A DNA stretch of 64,000 bases, from NCBI GenBank assembly GCA_965197005.1, contig OZ239982.1:2604001-2668000 (forward strand). The letters are read 5' to 3'. A model generated the notes under the pieces. That model made no database searches. It worked only from the letters and a program-made list of their open reading frames with translations, and had not been told where the DNA came from. Source of the DNA: G965197005 sp965197005 (GTDB lineage Bacteria > Pseudomonadota > Gammaproteobacteria > Pseudomonadales > Oceanobacteraceae). This document shows, piece after piece, positions 33,620-42,414 of the stretch. The position numbers and the translations under genes were made by a program. Each line of letters starts with the position of its first letter. Position 1 is the first letter of the stretch.

Positions 33620-35113
33620 ATGTCAACCTTACGCACACTGATTGTACTATTACTTGCAGGGTTGACCTTTCCTTTGGGGCTCGCCCCCTATTTTTACTGG
33701 CTTATTAGCCTTTGCTCACTGCTTATTTTTGTACTTTTTATGCAGCAAAGTAAAAGTCCAAAATACGCCTTTTATTACAGTTGGGTATTCAGTTTTGGAA
33801 AATTTTCCTCTGGTATATCATGGATTTATATCAGCATTCACGAACATAGCCACACCCCTGCTGCTTTAGCCATACTGATGGTAGGTGCTTTTGCTGCCTT
33901 TTTAGCTCTGGTTCCTGCTTTGTGCTTTACGCTTTGGAGAAGATTATTTTACAGCCCTCTAAATTGGCTTAGCATACCTAGTGTTTGGTTTTTAAGCGAA
34001 TGGGTAAGAACTTGGCTGCTGACTGGTTTTCCTTGGTTGTTTGCAGGCGATGCACATCTATTTAGCTGGCTATCAGGCTTAGCCCCTGTTATTGGTAGCT
34101 TAGGACTGTCCTTTATTAGTGTGCTGAGTGTCGCTGCCATCTTAGAAAGTATTCGCACACAAAGATTACGCTATATCAGTATTCTTTTTGTATGGGTTAT
34201 TGGCTATCTACTGCAAAGTATCAATTGGACAGATGGCGAACAAAGCATCAAAGCAACTGCTGTGCAAGGTAATATTGCCCAATCTATCAAATGGCAAAGA
34301 ACACAAAATTTCAATAATATGCAAACCTACTTTGAGCTCAGCAAGCCCGCCTTTAATAATGACCTTATTGTCTGGCCCGAAACCGCCATGACCCTTTGGT
34401 ATGATCAATTTGAGCATTATAGACAACCTCTTGAGCAACAAGCCAAACAAAGTCATACCACCATTATTACAGGAATACCCTATAGGCAACCATATTCAGC
34501 AAGCTCACACAGCCAGAGCATGCATAATAGCGTTATGGCATTAGGCACAGGTCAAGGGTTATACCACAAGCAAAAGCTCGTTCCCTTTGGCGAGTTTGTA
34601 CCCTTTGCAGAACAATTGCGAGGCATCATTCCTTTTTTTGATATAGAAATGTCGAGCTTTCTTGCAGGCAAGCCTGAGCAACCCTTGCTACAAGCAAGTT
34701 ATCAACGCCAACAACAGTCTTATACCTATCAAATAGCCCCTTATATTTGTTATGAAATTGCCTATCCCATGCTGGTAAGAGACATGGCAAAACAAGCTCA
34801 GCTATTAATTACCATTAGCAATGATGCGTGGTTTGGTAATTCTATAGGCCCTAAACAACACATGGCATTAGCTCAAATGCGCGCCTTAGAAACAGGACGT
34901 TATCTGGTACGTGCTACCAACACAGGTATTAGTGCTATCGTCAACCACAAAGGACAGATTATCGCCCGTTTAAAAACCAATATAAAAGGCGTAGTTAGTG
35001 CCAAAGTACAGTTAAAGCAAGGACAAACTCCCTTTATGCGCTGGGGCGTTTATCCGCTATTGTTGTTAAGTATCCTTGTACTGTTAGCCGCATTAATGCG
35101 TAATAAAGGATAA
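33620..35113 (+). CDS. lnt: Apolipoprotein N-acyltransferase
   Basis: A 497-residue inner-membrane enzyme that adds the third acyl chain to lipoproteins. About six N-terminal membrane segments (residues 1-~210) precede a periplasmic nitrilase-like domain. The catalytic triad is present: Glu in LIVWPETAMTLW (near 254), Lys in LYHKQKLVPFGEFVPF (near 317), and Cys in IAPYICYEIAYPML (near 376). A final membrane helix YPLLLLSILVLLAALM ends the protein. AAGGAT precedes the ATG. It is last in its operon. Its substrates include the lipoproteins at 59-63.6 kb, though the link is only functional. Confidence 0.95.
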   Translation: MSTLRTLIVLLLAGLTFPLGLAPYFYWLISLCSLLIFVLFMQQSKSPKYAFYYSWVFSFGKFSSGISWIYISIHEHSHTPAALAILMVGAFAAFLALVPALCFTLWRRLFYSPLNWLSIPSVWFLSEWVRTWLLTGFPWLFAGDAHLFSWLSGLAPVIGSLGLSFISVLSVAAILESIRTQRLRYISILFVWVIGYLLQSINWTDGEQSIKATAVQGNIAQSIKWQRTQNFNNMQTYFELSKPAFNNDLIVWPETAMTLWYDQFEHYRQPLEQQAKQSHTTIITGIPYRQPYSASSHSQSMHNSVMALGTGQGLYHKQKLVPFGEFVPFAEQLRGIIPFFDIEMSSFLAGKPEQPLLQASYQRQQQSYTYQIAPYICYEIAYPMLVRDMAKQAQLLITISNDAWFGNSIGPKQHMALAQMRALETGRYLVRATNTGISAIVNHKGQIIARLKTNIKGVVSAKVQLKQGQTPFMRWGVYPLLLLSILVLLAALMRNKG

Positions 35114-35148
35114 AGATAGGCGTATTAATTTTGATACGGCTTAGTGTG

Positions 35149-35382
35149 TTACTCTGCGGCAGTTAATTTGGCTAGTTGTTGCTCTAACTCTAATAAACGT
35201 GCTTGTGTTCGGGCTAAAATTTCTGTTTGCGTATCAAACTCTTCACGGGTAACTAAATTCGCGTTCATAAAAAATTGATTAAGCTGTGCCTGAAAACGAG
35301 CCTTTGCCTGTAGCGACAAATCTGCTAACGGGCTTTGTTGAATTAAATCCTCAATATGTTGTTTGATTTTTTCAGCTTGCAT
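35149..35382 (-). CDS. ubiK: Ubiquinone biosynthesis accessory factor UbiK
   Basis: A 77-residue BMFP (YqiC) protein that helps the UbiJ/Ubi complex in aerobic ubiquinone synthesis. The N-terminal amphipathic part QAEKIKQHIEDLIQQSPLA precedes a coiled-coil C-terminus, VTREEFDTQTEILARTQARL then LELEQQLAKLTA, the family signature. GGGAG lies 7 bases before the ATG. It is monocistronic, convergent with lnt, and lies past the amtB terminator. Confidence 0.9.
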   Translation of the reverse strand: MQAEKIKQHIEDLIQQSPLADLSLQAKARFQAQLNQFFMNANLVTREEFDTQTEILARTQARLLELEQQLAKLTAAE

Positions 35383-35445
35383 AGATTGCTCCCAAATAGA
35401 TTGCTAAGGTTCACTTAGGTTATTAAATTTAAAATATAACACGCA

Positions 35446-35486
35446 TAAAAAAAATGCCCAAGCATTCCTTTAAGGTGCTTGGGCAT
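35446..35486 (-). terminator. Terminator of glnK-amtB
   Basis: TGCTTGGGCAT/ATGCCCAAGCA stem (35454-35464 with 35476-35486), extended by inner CCTT/AAGG. On the minus strand it is followed by a run of T (A run 35446-35453 on plus). It lies 16 bases beyond the amtB stop. Confidence 0.93.
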
Positions 35487-35501
35487 TAACTACCTGCCTA
35501 T

Positions 35502-36773
35502 TTAATTAATGTTTGTAAACTCAGGATAGGCTTCCATGCCGCATTCTTCTAAATCAACACCCTCATATTCGGATTCCTCGTCCACACGAATACCCATAGT
35601 GAATTTTAGCAGTGTCCATACCAATAAACTGGTCACAAAAACCCAAGTAAAAATAACCGCAGCACCGCCTAGTTGACCTAAGAAGCTGGCCTCAGCATTG
35701 GTTACAGGTACAATCAATACGCCAAATAATCCTGCCACACCATGCACAGAAATAGCGCCCACAGGATCATCTATTTTTAATTTATCTAGCGTTAAAATAG
35801 ATGCAAAAACCAATAATCCAGCCACACCGCCTATAAGCATTGCTATGGCAGGTGTGGGTGTGTGAGGTGCGGCAGTAATTGCAACCAAGCCAGCTAACAC
35901 GCCATTTAATAGCATTGTTAAATCTGCCTTGCCAAACACAATACGGGCCAAAATCAGTGCAAAGATACCACCACCTGCGGCCGCTGCATTGGTGTTAACA
36001 AATACATTAGCAACCTCATTAGCAGCAGCAATACCGCCAAGTTTTAAAGTAGAACCACCATTAAAACCAAACCAGCCAAGCCATAAAATCAACGTACCCA
36101 ACGCTGCCAAAGGCAAATTAGCACCAGGGATAGCTCGAATTTTTCCATTCGCTGTATATTTACCTTTACGGGCACCTAACAATAAAACACCCGCTAAAGC
36201 CGCTGCTGCACCTGCCATATGCACAATACCTGAACCAGCATAATCCTGATAATTTAATGTACCAATAAAGGGCACTGCATCGCCGTTCCAAGTCCAAGCC
36301 CCCTCAATTGGATAGATAAACCCTGTCATAATGACTGCAAACAACAAAAAAGCCCAAAGTTTCATGCGCTCAGCTACCGCACCAGAAACAATGGACATTG
36401 CTGTTGCTACAAAAACAACCTGAAAGAAAAAATCTGATGCACCAGAATAAACCGCATCACCAGAAAAGCCGACTTTAGCCGATTCTTCTAGTACCGCCAC
36501 TACAGCAGCATTGTCCATCTCACCGACACTGGTAATGCCTGATAAGAAAAAACCACCGCCGTACATAAACTCATAGCCGCAAATTAAATACATGCTACAA
36601 GCAATGGCAAACAGAGCGATATTTTTAGTTAGAATTTCAGTGGTATTTTTAGCACGCACCAAGCCTGCCTCCAGCATTGCAAAGCCTGCTGCCATCCACA
36701 TAACCAAAGCACCACATATCAAAAAATAAAAGGTATCTAGTGCGTATTGTAATTCAAAAATTTGATTTTCCAT
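35502..36773 (-). CDS. amtB: Ammonium transporter AmtB
   Basis: A 423-residue, eleven-helix inner-membrane ammonium channel. The paired pore histidines are in GSGIVHMAGAAAALAG and GAISVHGVAGLFGVL. The N-terminal helix ALVMWMAAGFAMLEAGLVRA and LNYQDYAGSGIVH are typical. ATG 36773 (MENQIFEL) has GGGAGG 6 bases upstream and is preferred over an ATG five codons earlier. glnK lies 51 bases upstream, and the PII product binds the AmtB cytoplasmic face to close the pore when nitrogen is plentiful. Confidence 0.96.
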   Translation of the reverse strand: MENQIFELQYALDTFYFLICGALVMWMAAGFAMLEAGLVRAKNTTEILTKNIALFAIACSMYLICGYEFMYGGGFFLSGITSVGEMDNAAVVAVLEESAKVGFSGDAVYSGASDFFFQVVFVATAMSIVSGAVAERMKLWAFLLFAVIMTGFIYPIEGAWTWNGDAVPFIGTLNYQDYAGSGIVHMAGAAAALAGVLLLGARKGKYTANGKIRAIPGANLPLAALGTLILWLGWFGFNGGSTLKLGGIAAANEVANVFVNTNAAAAGGGIFALILARIVFGKADLTMLLNGVLAGLVAITAAPHTPTPAIAMLIGGVAGLLVFASILTLDKLKIDDPVGAISVHGVAGLFGVLIVPVTNAEASFLGQLGGAAVIFTWVFVTSLLVWTLLKFTMGIRVDEESEYEGVDLEECGMEAYPEFTNIN

Positions 36774-36824
36774 GCAAGCCTCCCACATTAGCTTGTTGAT
36801 GAAGTTAAAAAATAAAAGTAAAAA

Positions 36825-37163
36825 TTAAACGGCTTCTGCGCCTGTTTCACCGGTACGAATACGGATTATTTGCTCAAGTTGGGTTACAAAAATCTTACCA
36901 TCGCCAATTTTTCCCGTATTTGCAGCCTTACTAATAGACTCAATAACCTGTTCAACCACGTCTGCGGAAACCGCTATTTCAACTTTAATTTTGGGCAAAA
37001 AATCCACAACGTACTCAGCACCTCGGTACAGCTCGGTATGACCTTTTTGGCGACCAAAGCCTTTTACTTCGGTTACCGTAATGCCTTGAACACCAATATC
37101 TGACAATGCTTCACGCACATCATCTAATTTAAAAGGTTTAATTACAGCAGTGACTAATTTCAT
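36825..37163 (-). CDS. glnK: Nitrogen regulatory protein PII (GlnK)
   Basis: A 112-residue PII signal protein. The start at 37163 (MKLVTAVIKPFKLDDVREAL) gives exactly the family length; the frame extends six codons further. The T-loop GHTELYRGAEYVVDFLPKIK contains the uridylylated Tyr51. The B- and C-loop parts GKIGDGKIFV and IRIRTGE are intact. GAGGA precedes the ATG. The amtB neighbour and the sigma-54 promoter identify it as glnK rather than glnB. Confidence 0.95.
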   Translation of the reverse strand: MKLVTAVIKPFKLDDVREALSDIGVQGITVTEVKGFGRQKGHTELYRGAEYVVDFLPKIKVEIAVSADVVEQVIESISKAANTGKIGDGKIFVTQLEQIIRIRTGETGAEAV

Positions 37164-37200
37164 ATAAATCCTCGTTATCATAAATTGAGATTAAACTTAT

Positions 37201-37216
37201 TGCAGTAGTTGTGCCA
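37201..37216 (-). promoter_or_regulatory. Sigma-54 promoter of glnK-amtB
   Basis: The minus strand reads TGGCACAACTACTGCA, matching TGGCACGNNNNTTGCA at 10 of the 12 defined positions, with GG at -24 and GC at -12 correctly spaced. The transcription start would be near 37190, about 27 bases before the glnK ATG. Confidence 0.85.
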
Positions 37217-37257
37217 CTTGTCGAAAATTATAAAAAATCAACAAGTTAAGCTAATTA

Positions 37258-37280
37258 TGAGTTAGATGTGGGCTAACTCA
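37258..37280. repeat. Inverted repeat upstream of glnK promoter
   Basis: TGAGTTAG / CTAACTCA (8-bp arms, 7-base centre) lies between the sigma-54 promoter and the candidate NtrC site. It could be a second regulator site or a DNA-bending element. Confidence 0.45.
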
Positions 37281-37311
37281 TGCACTAATTTAAAACAGAT
37301 TACAATGAATA

Positions 37312-37326
37312 GCACTCTTTTTGTGC
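37312..37326. promoter_or_regulatory. Candidate NtrC binding site
   Basis: GCAC-N7-GTGC (GCACTCTTTTTGTGC), the half-site spacing of the NtrC consensus TGCACC-N5-GGTGCA. It lies about 125-135 bp upstream of the sigma-54 start, a usual enhancer distance. The core is only 8 defined bases. Confidence 0.5.
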
Positions 37327-37529
37327 GTAGCAGAAGATAAAAACAGGTTACAGGTGGGTTGCTCTGTATGATTTATTAGGAAAATATAAAACTGGCTAAT
37401 TAAATCAAATGGTTGTTATTAATAAATTGTCATTACTTTGATAAATCAGCCATATCTAGGTGGTTTTAAGCACATATTGAGAGCAATACAGATACCCAGC
37501 ACCTTGCATGGCAATATGCTGGGTCACTT
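37327..37529. other. Remainder of glnK-typA gap
   Basis: This non-coding stretch ends at the typA 3' side. ACCCAGCA/TGCTGGGT (37494-37524) forms a hairpin 5 bases beyond the typA stop without a T run, perhaps a weak terminator for typA. Confidence 0.4.
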
Positions 37530-39350
37530 TTATTTTTTCTTTGAGCGCTTACGCTCATTTTCAGTTAAAAACTTTTTACGCAAACGAATACTAATAGGCG
37601 TTACCTCTACCAGTTCATCATCTTCAATAAACTCTAATGCTTGCTCTAAGGTATGTTTAACCGCTGGAGTTAGGTTTATAGCCTCATCTGTACCTGAGGC
37701 ACGCACGTTGGTTAACTGCTTGGCTTTAGTAGGGTTAACCACTAAATCGTTATCACGGCTGTGTAGCCCAACAATCATGCCTTCATACACTTCTACAGCA
37801 GGCTCTACAAATAAACGTCCTCGCTCTTGTAAAGCAAATAGAGCATAACCTAATACTTTGCCAGCAACCATGCTCACTAGCACGCCATTATGACGGGTAG
37901 AGGCAAGAGCGGTCTGTACTGGTCCGTAGCGATCAAATACATTGGTTAAAATACCAGAACCTGAAGTCATGGTCATAAATTGTGAACGAAAGCCAATTAA
38001 CCCCCTTGCTGGCATGTTAAACTCTAAGCGTACTCGTCCTTTGCCGTCGGGTATCATATTGGTCATTTCTGCACGGCGATTGCCCATTTCTTCCATTACA
38101 GAGCCTTGATGCTGCTCTTCTATATCGATTACCACCATCTCATACGGCTCTTGTAGTACACCATCTATTTCACGCTGTACCACCTCTGGTTTGCCGATTG
38201 CCATTTCAAACCCTTCACGGCGCATGGTTTCAATTAAAACCGATAGGTGCAACTCGCCACGCCCTGATACTTTGAACTTTTCAGGTGTTTCACCTGGCTC
38301 AACTCTAAGTGCAACATTATGAATAAGCTCTTTTTCTAGGCGTTCTTTAATATTGCGAGAGGTCACAAACTTGCCTTCTTTACCAGCAAAAGGAGAATCG
38401 TTGACCTGAAAAGTCATACTTACAGTAGGTTCGTCTACACTCAAATGCGGTAAGGCTTCAATCTGCTGTGGGTCACATAGGGTGTCAGAGATATTTAAGC
38501 CATCAACCCCTGAAATACACACAATGTCGCCAGCTTGGGCTTCGCTTACCGCCACTCTGTCTAAGCCATGAAAGCCTTTTACTTCTAAAATACGCCCTTT
38601 ACGAGTGTTATTATCAGCAGTGATTATTTGAATATCCGTACCGGGCTTGAGCTTGCCTCGGGTGATGCGTCCAATACCAATAACCCCAACAAAACTGTCG
38701 TAATCAAGGGCGGAGACTTGCATTTGTAAAGGACCGTCCACATTCACATCTGGAGCACTCACATGCTCAACTATCATTTCAAATAGCGGCGTCATATCTT
38801 CTGCCATAGCGTCTGGGTCTGTACCTGCAATGCCATTTAAGGCAGAAGCGTAAATTACAGGGAAATCGAGTTGCTCTTCAGTTGCGCCTAAGCGATCAAA
38901 AAGGTCAAAAATCTCATCTACTACCCAATCAGGACGCGCCCCAGGACGGTCAATTTTATTGATGACCACAATTGGACGCAAACCTCGCTCAAAGGCTTTT
39001 TGTGTGACAAAGCGAGTTTGAGGCATAGGGCCATCTACCGCATCAACTAATAAGCAAACCGAATCGACCATCGACATCACCCGCTCTACCTCGCCCCCAA
39101 AATCGGCGTGCCCAGGCGTGTCTACAATATTAATGCGGTAATCATTCCAGCTAATCGCTGTATTTTTTGCCAAAATCGTAATGCCACGCTCTTTTTCTTG
39201 GTCATTAGAGTCCATCACTCGCTCACCGCCTTGGTCTTTACGCTCAAGCGTGCCTGACTGTTCCAAAAGTTTGTCTACCAAGGTCGTTTTACCGTGGTCA
39301 ACGTGGGCGATAATTGCAATATTGCGTAGCTTACTAATACTTAAAGACAT
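37530..39350 (-). CDS. typA: Ribosome-associated GTPase TypA/BipA
   Basis: A 606-residue translational GTPase related to EF-G, important for 50S assembly in the cold and under stress. G1 is IAHVDHGKTTLVDKLLEQSG, G3 is IVDTPGHADFGGEVERVM, and G4 is VVINKIDRPGARP. The C-terminal BipA-specific part RLEFNMPARGLIGFRSQFMT and VGLHSRDNDLVVNPTKAKQL is conserved. The length is standard. It stands alone with its own promoter, upstream of a possible weak terminator. Confidence 0.97.
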   Translation of the reverse strand: MSLSISKLRNIAIIAHVDHGKTTLVDKLLEQSGTLERKDQGGERVMDSNDQEKERGITILAKNTAISWNDYRINIVDTPGHADFGGEVERVMSMVDSVCLLVDAVDGPMPQTRFVTQKAFERGLRPIVVINKIDRPGARPDWVVDEIFDLFDRLGATEEQLDFPVIYASALNGIAGTDPDAMAEDMTPLFEMIVEHVSAPDVNVDGPLQMQVSALDYDSFVGVIGIGRITRGKLKPGTDIQIITADNNTRKGRILEVKGFHGLDRVAVSEAQAGDIVCISGVDGLNISDTLCDPQQIEALPHLSVDEPTVSMTFQVNDSPFAGKEGKFVTSRNIKERLEKELIHNVALRVEPGETPEKFKVSGRGELHLSVLIETMRREGFEMAIGKPEVVQREIDGVLQEPYEMVVIDIEEQHQGSVMEEMGNRRAEMTNMIPDGKGRVRLEFNMPARGLIGFRSQFMTMTSGSGILTNVFDRYGPVQTALASTRHNGVLVSMVAGKVLGYALFALQERGRLFVEPAVEVYEGMIVGLHSRDNDLVVNPTKAKQLTNVRASGTDEAINLTPAVKHTLEQALEFIEDDELVEVTPISIRLRKKFLTENERKRSKKK

Positions 39351-39470
39351 AATTGTATTCCGTTTAAGTTGCCATTAAATAGGCGGTGGATAAGAATGAT
39401 GGAAAAAAATAGAGCGGCATTGTACCTGTATTTTAATAAAAGCACTATGAAAGATTGCATGTTATTTAGC

Positions 39471-40466
39471 CTAAGCATTTTGTTTTGTAATATGATCTGC
39501 CACTAATGCCACTTCATGCAAAATAGCAGAGATACTCTGCAAACGCTTAATACGAGCAAACAGCAGCTCAGCCTGAGGCTCTACCAAACTCATATAATGC
39601 AACCATTGTTTGAGGCGGTTGCATTGGTGTTTTTCTGGCAAATGAATGAGTTTTTGCGCCAACAAAGGTAAAAGCTGCACACGCTGAATAAAAGACTGCC
39701 TTTGAATGTTTTTACATTTAATTTGAGCGGCTAAATCGGGGGTCGCAACCAAACCTCGCCCTAGCATAATCAGTTTGGTCGTACTCATCTTTTGGCATTG
39801 CAGCGCCTCACTTGCTTGCCAAATCTCACCGTTAGCAAAAACAGGCATGCTAACCACGCGCCTAATTTGAGCCACCCAATCCCAATGTGCAGGCGGTTGA
39901 TAGCCCTCTGTTTTAGTACGAGCGTGCACACACAACCAACTCATATTCGCTTGCTCTAAGGCTTGGGCATTCTCTAAAGCCAAACTTTTATCTAAATAAC
40001 CAAGGCGCATTTTCGCACTGACAGCAATATGCTTAGGCACTGCTTGACGTACCGCATTGGCAACATTAAATAGAATATCAGGATACTGCAATAAAACCGC
40101 ACCACCTTGATGACGATTAACGGTTTTTGCAGGACAGCCAAAATTTAAATCTATAGCAGGCGCACCTAATTCAACCGCACGATAGGCACTTTCAGCCATT
40201 TGCTCAGGGGCACTGCCTAATAACTGTACATGCACAGGCACATTAGAATCGGTTTTGCCACCCTGTAAAAGCTCAGGGCAATAACGGTAAAAAACCTTAT
40301 CACTAATTGGCAGTTGGGTAACTCGAATAAACTCAGTTACACAGTGGTCGATACCCCCTTGGGCACACAAAACAGAGCGCATAGCCGCATCAACCAAACC
40401 GTCCATCGGGGCTAAGGCAATATAAGTCTTAGACTGAGAAAACGCATGCTGAATTTGCAGAGACAT
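39471..40466 (-). CDS. dusC: tRNA-dihydrouridine(16) synthase DusC
   Basis: A 331-residue FMN enzyme reducing U16 of tRNA. It shows YIALAPMDGLVDAAMRSVL, ITEFIRV-like CVTEFIRVTQ, HVQLLGSAPEQMAESAYRAV, then the catalytic LNFGCPAKTVNRHQGGA with its Cys. Downstream are VSAKMRLGY and HARTKTEGY, and MPVFANGEIW is typical of DusC. The ATG at 40466 lies directly at the end of an mltF terminator, leaving almost no leader. The frame continues upstream to a TTG at 40496. See the finding on this junction. Confidence 0.93.
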   Translation of the reverse strand: MSLQIQHAFSQSKTYIALAPMDGLVDAAMRSVLCAQGGIDHCVTEFIRVTQLPISDKVFYRYCPELLQGGKTDSNVPVHVQLLGSAPEQMAESAYRAVELGAPAIDLNFGCPAKTVNRHQGGAVLLQYPDILFNVANAVRQAVPKHIAVSAKMRLGYLDKSLALENAQALEQANMSWLCVHARTKTEGYQPPAHWDWVAQIRRVVSMPVFANGEIWQASEALQCQKMSTTKLIMLGRGLVATPDLAAQIKCKNIQRQSFIQRVQLLPLLAQKLIHLPEKHQCNRLKQWLHYMSLVEPQAELLFARIKRLQSISAILHEVALVADHITKQNA

Positions 40467-40494
40467 AAAAAATAGCCAAGGTAAATACCTTGGC
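40465..40494 (-). terminator. Terminator between mltF and dusC
   Basis: GCCAAGGT/ACCTTGGC (8 bp, loop ATTT) followed on the minus strand by TATTTTTT. The T tract runs into the dusC ATG. It lies 7 bases beyond the mltF stop. Confidence 0.85.
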
Positions 40495-40501
40495 AAAATC
40501 C

Positions 40502-41920
40502 TTATAACAAGGGAGGAATGACGGTTGCAGACGCAACCAACTGTTGCGCTTGCTGGTCGTCAGGAAATTGAGAGCTACGGGTATCATGCCAGACTAAAAT
40601 ATCATAATAACGGCGAATATTTTGCACATAATCCACTGCCTCATAACCTCTAGCAAAACCATATTGTAATTTTTTATAGTATTTTTTTTGCGCCAAAAGA
40701 GGCAAGTTTTCTTTAATATCTAACCAGCTATTGGGATTTCCACCCATAAACTCGGTCAGAATACGAGCATCTTTTAAATGTAAATAGCCAATATTATATG
40801 CAGCCAACGCCAACCAAGTGCGATCAGGCTCTTTCACATCTTGCAAACGCTGCTTTAGCTCCAACAAATAGCGGCTACCCCCTGCCACACTTTGCTGGCT
40901 ATTAAGGCGGTCTTCAACACCCAAATGCTTAGCTGTAGCACGAGTTAACATCATCATACCTCTTACTCCAGTAAAGCTGGTTGCCAGAGGTCGCCAATGG
41001 CTTTCTTGATAACTAATGGCCGCCAGCATACGCCAGTCTTGCTGATTGCTTTGAGCAATAGTTTGAAACAGTTTTTTATAGCTGCCCAAGCGTTTTTGGG
41101 TTTGCCTTAAAAAATACTTTGCCCCAACATAATCTAACTCATCAACATGTCCGTAATATTTTTCATTGAGCTTAGCAAGCTGTTTAATGGTCTGCGCTTT
41201 AACCATAAACTCATTAGCAAGTCGCTGTAACGGACGGCCTTTATTGGCATCAAATACCCAACTTAAAGGCGCATTCTCCGTTAAATTAAAGGCAACTTTC
41301 AGGTTTGGAAAATAGCTTTTAAACAAATCATACTCGTTAGAGTTCACCACCGTATAGTCAATTTGTCCTGTTGCCACCAACTCCAATAAATCTGCAGCCT
41401 CTAGTTCAGGACTCTCTTGCCAGCTCAGTTTAGGGGTTAATACCTGCTGCTCTCTTAAGCTAATGGTATGGTTACTATGACTGGTTACCATTAGGGTTTT
41501 GCCGAGTAAATCCTGATTGCTTTTAGCGCAGTGCGTGCCACGCAAACAAATAACTTGCTCACTAACATTCATATAAGGTTTAGCAAAAGCCAATGCAGGA
41601 TTATTAAAATCCTTAATCATAATGCCAGAGGCAACAAATGCAGTGGGATTATTTTTTAATAACCCAAACAGCTCCGCACGATTTTCAGCAGTAACGACCT
41701 TGAGCTTAACTCCAATGTCACGAGCAAAACTATTGGCAAGTTCATACTCAAAACCAGTTAAATCCTGCTTGCCTTGGTAATAAGTAGTAGGACTGTTCAT
41801 GGTCACCATCAAAATGCCACCCTGCATCTTAATGGTCTCTAATAAAGTGGGTTTAAGGCTGCCCGCCAAAACCAGAAACAACAACAGCAAAATGCTGGTG
41901 CGTAGGTGTTTAATAATCAA
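40502..41920 (-). CDS. mltF: Membrane-bound lytic murein transglycosylase F
   Basis: A 472-residue periplasmic enzyme that cleaves peptidoglycan to 1,6-anhydromuropeptides. After a signal anchor (TSILLLLFLVLAGSL) comes a substrate-binding-protein-like domain (residues ~30-265, GFEYELANSFARDIGVKLKV), then an SLT domain (~290-440). The SLT domain carries the catalytic Glu in AAISYQESHWRPLA and the TGVRGMMMLT and AAYNIGYLHLKDA blocks. Translation starts at TTG 41920 with AAGGAG 6 bases upstream. In many gammaproteobacteria mltF is directly divergent from purL; here one gene intervenes. Confidence 0.94.
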   Translation of the reverse strand: MIIKHLRTSILLLLFLVLAGSLKPTLLETIKMQGGILMVTMNSPTTYYQGKQDLTGFEYELANSFARDIGVKLKVVTAENRAELFGLLKNNPTAFVASGIMIKDFNNPALAFAKPYMNVSEQVICLRGTHCAKSNQDLLGKTLMVTSHSNHTISLREQQVLTPKLSWQESPELEAADLLELVATGQIDYTVVNSNEYDLFKSYFPNLKVAFNLTENAPLSWVFDANKGRPLQRLANEFMVKAQTIKQLAKLNEKYYGHVDELDYVGAKYFLRQTQKRLGSYKKLFQTIAQSNQQDWRMLAAISYQESHWRPLATSFTGVRGMMMLTRATAKHLGVEDRLNSQQSVAGGSRYLLELKQRLQDVKEPDRTWLALAAYNIGYLHLKDARILTEFMGGNPNSWLDIKENLPLLAQKKYYKKLQYGFARGYEAVDYVQNIRRYYDILVWHDTRSSQFPDDQQAQQLVASATVIPPLL

Positions 41921-42414
41921 ACCTTTCTCCTTGATTGTGACAACATGTAATTAAAACAAAGCACAATCAGACAAAATGCGACACGCCCATAATGGCGTGT
42001 GCAAATTATACTTGAAAACAAAAATAAAACAAGCGTTAATTGTTTTAAAAATATACATGCCTGTTTGCTTCTTGACCAAAAACCTGCTTTAAACCGGGCT
42101 TTAGCCTGCATAACAGGTCAATTTTAATGGCAATAAGCAACAGGTACAGGCGGTACATCTATGCTAACCCCCCCTCTTAGCTGTGGTTAATGCAAAGCAA
42201 AAATCACACTAATTGGCGGTGCTGTAGCAGAATTACTCACCTTTGCGTTATTTGATGACCGTTAAAAACCGCAAAAATTCATTGCAGCATGTTTATGCGC
42301 TAATGATAAGAGCAAGCCAAGGCGGTATATGATTTTAAGTACGGATTGGTATTGAGGTTTTAAGTTGCCTGCCGATAAGACATAAACACTACCATAGAAA
42401 ATGGAGGGTCAAAT
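41921..42414. other. 494-bp gap upstream of mltF
   Basis: No convincing gene. A 64-codon minus frame ends at the mltF start but lacks a ribosome site and family signs. ACACGCC/GGCGTGT (41981-42000, loop CATAAT) is an inverted repeat about 60 bases upstream of mltF that could be an operator or leader hairpin. The part 42112-42414 shows nothing clear except the GGAGGG ribosome site of the next gene. Confidence 0.5.

Noticed and set aside
41917..42111. 64-codon minus frame ending at the mltF start
   Set aside because: Hydrophobic stretch but no ribosome site or family pattern; mltF has its own TTG start with AAGGAG.
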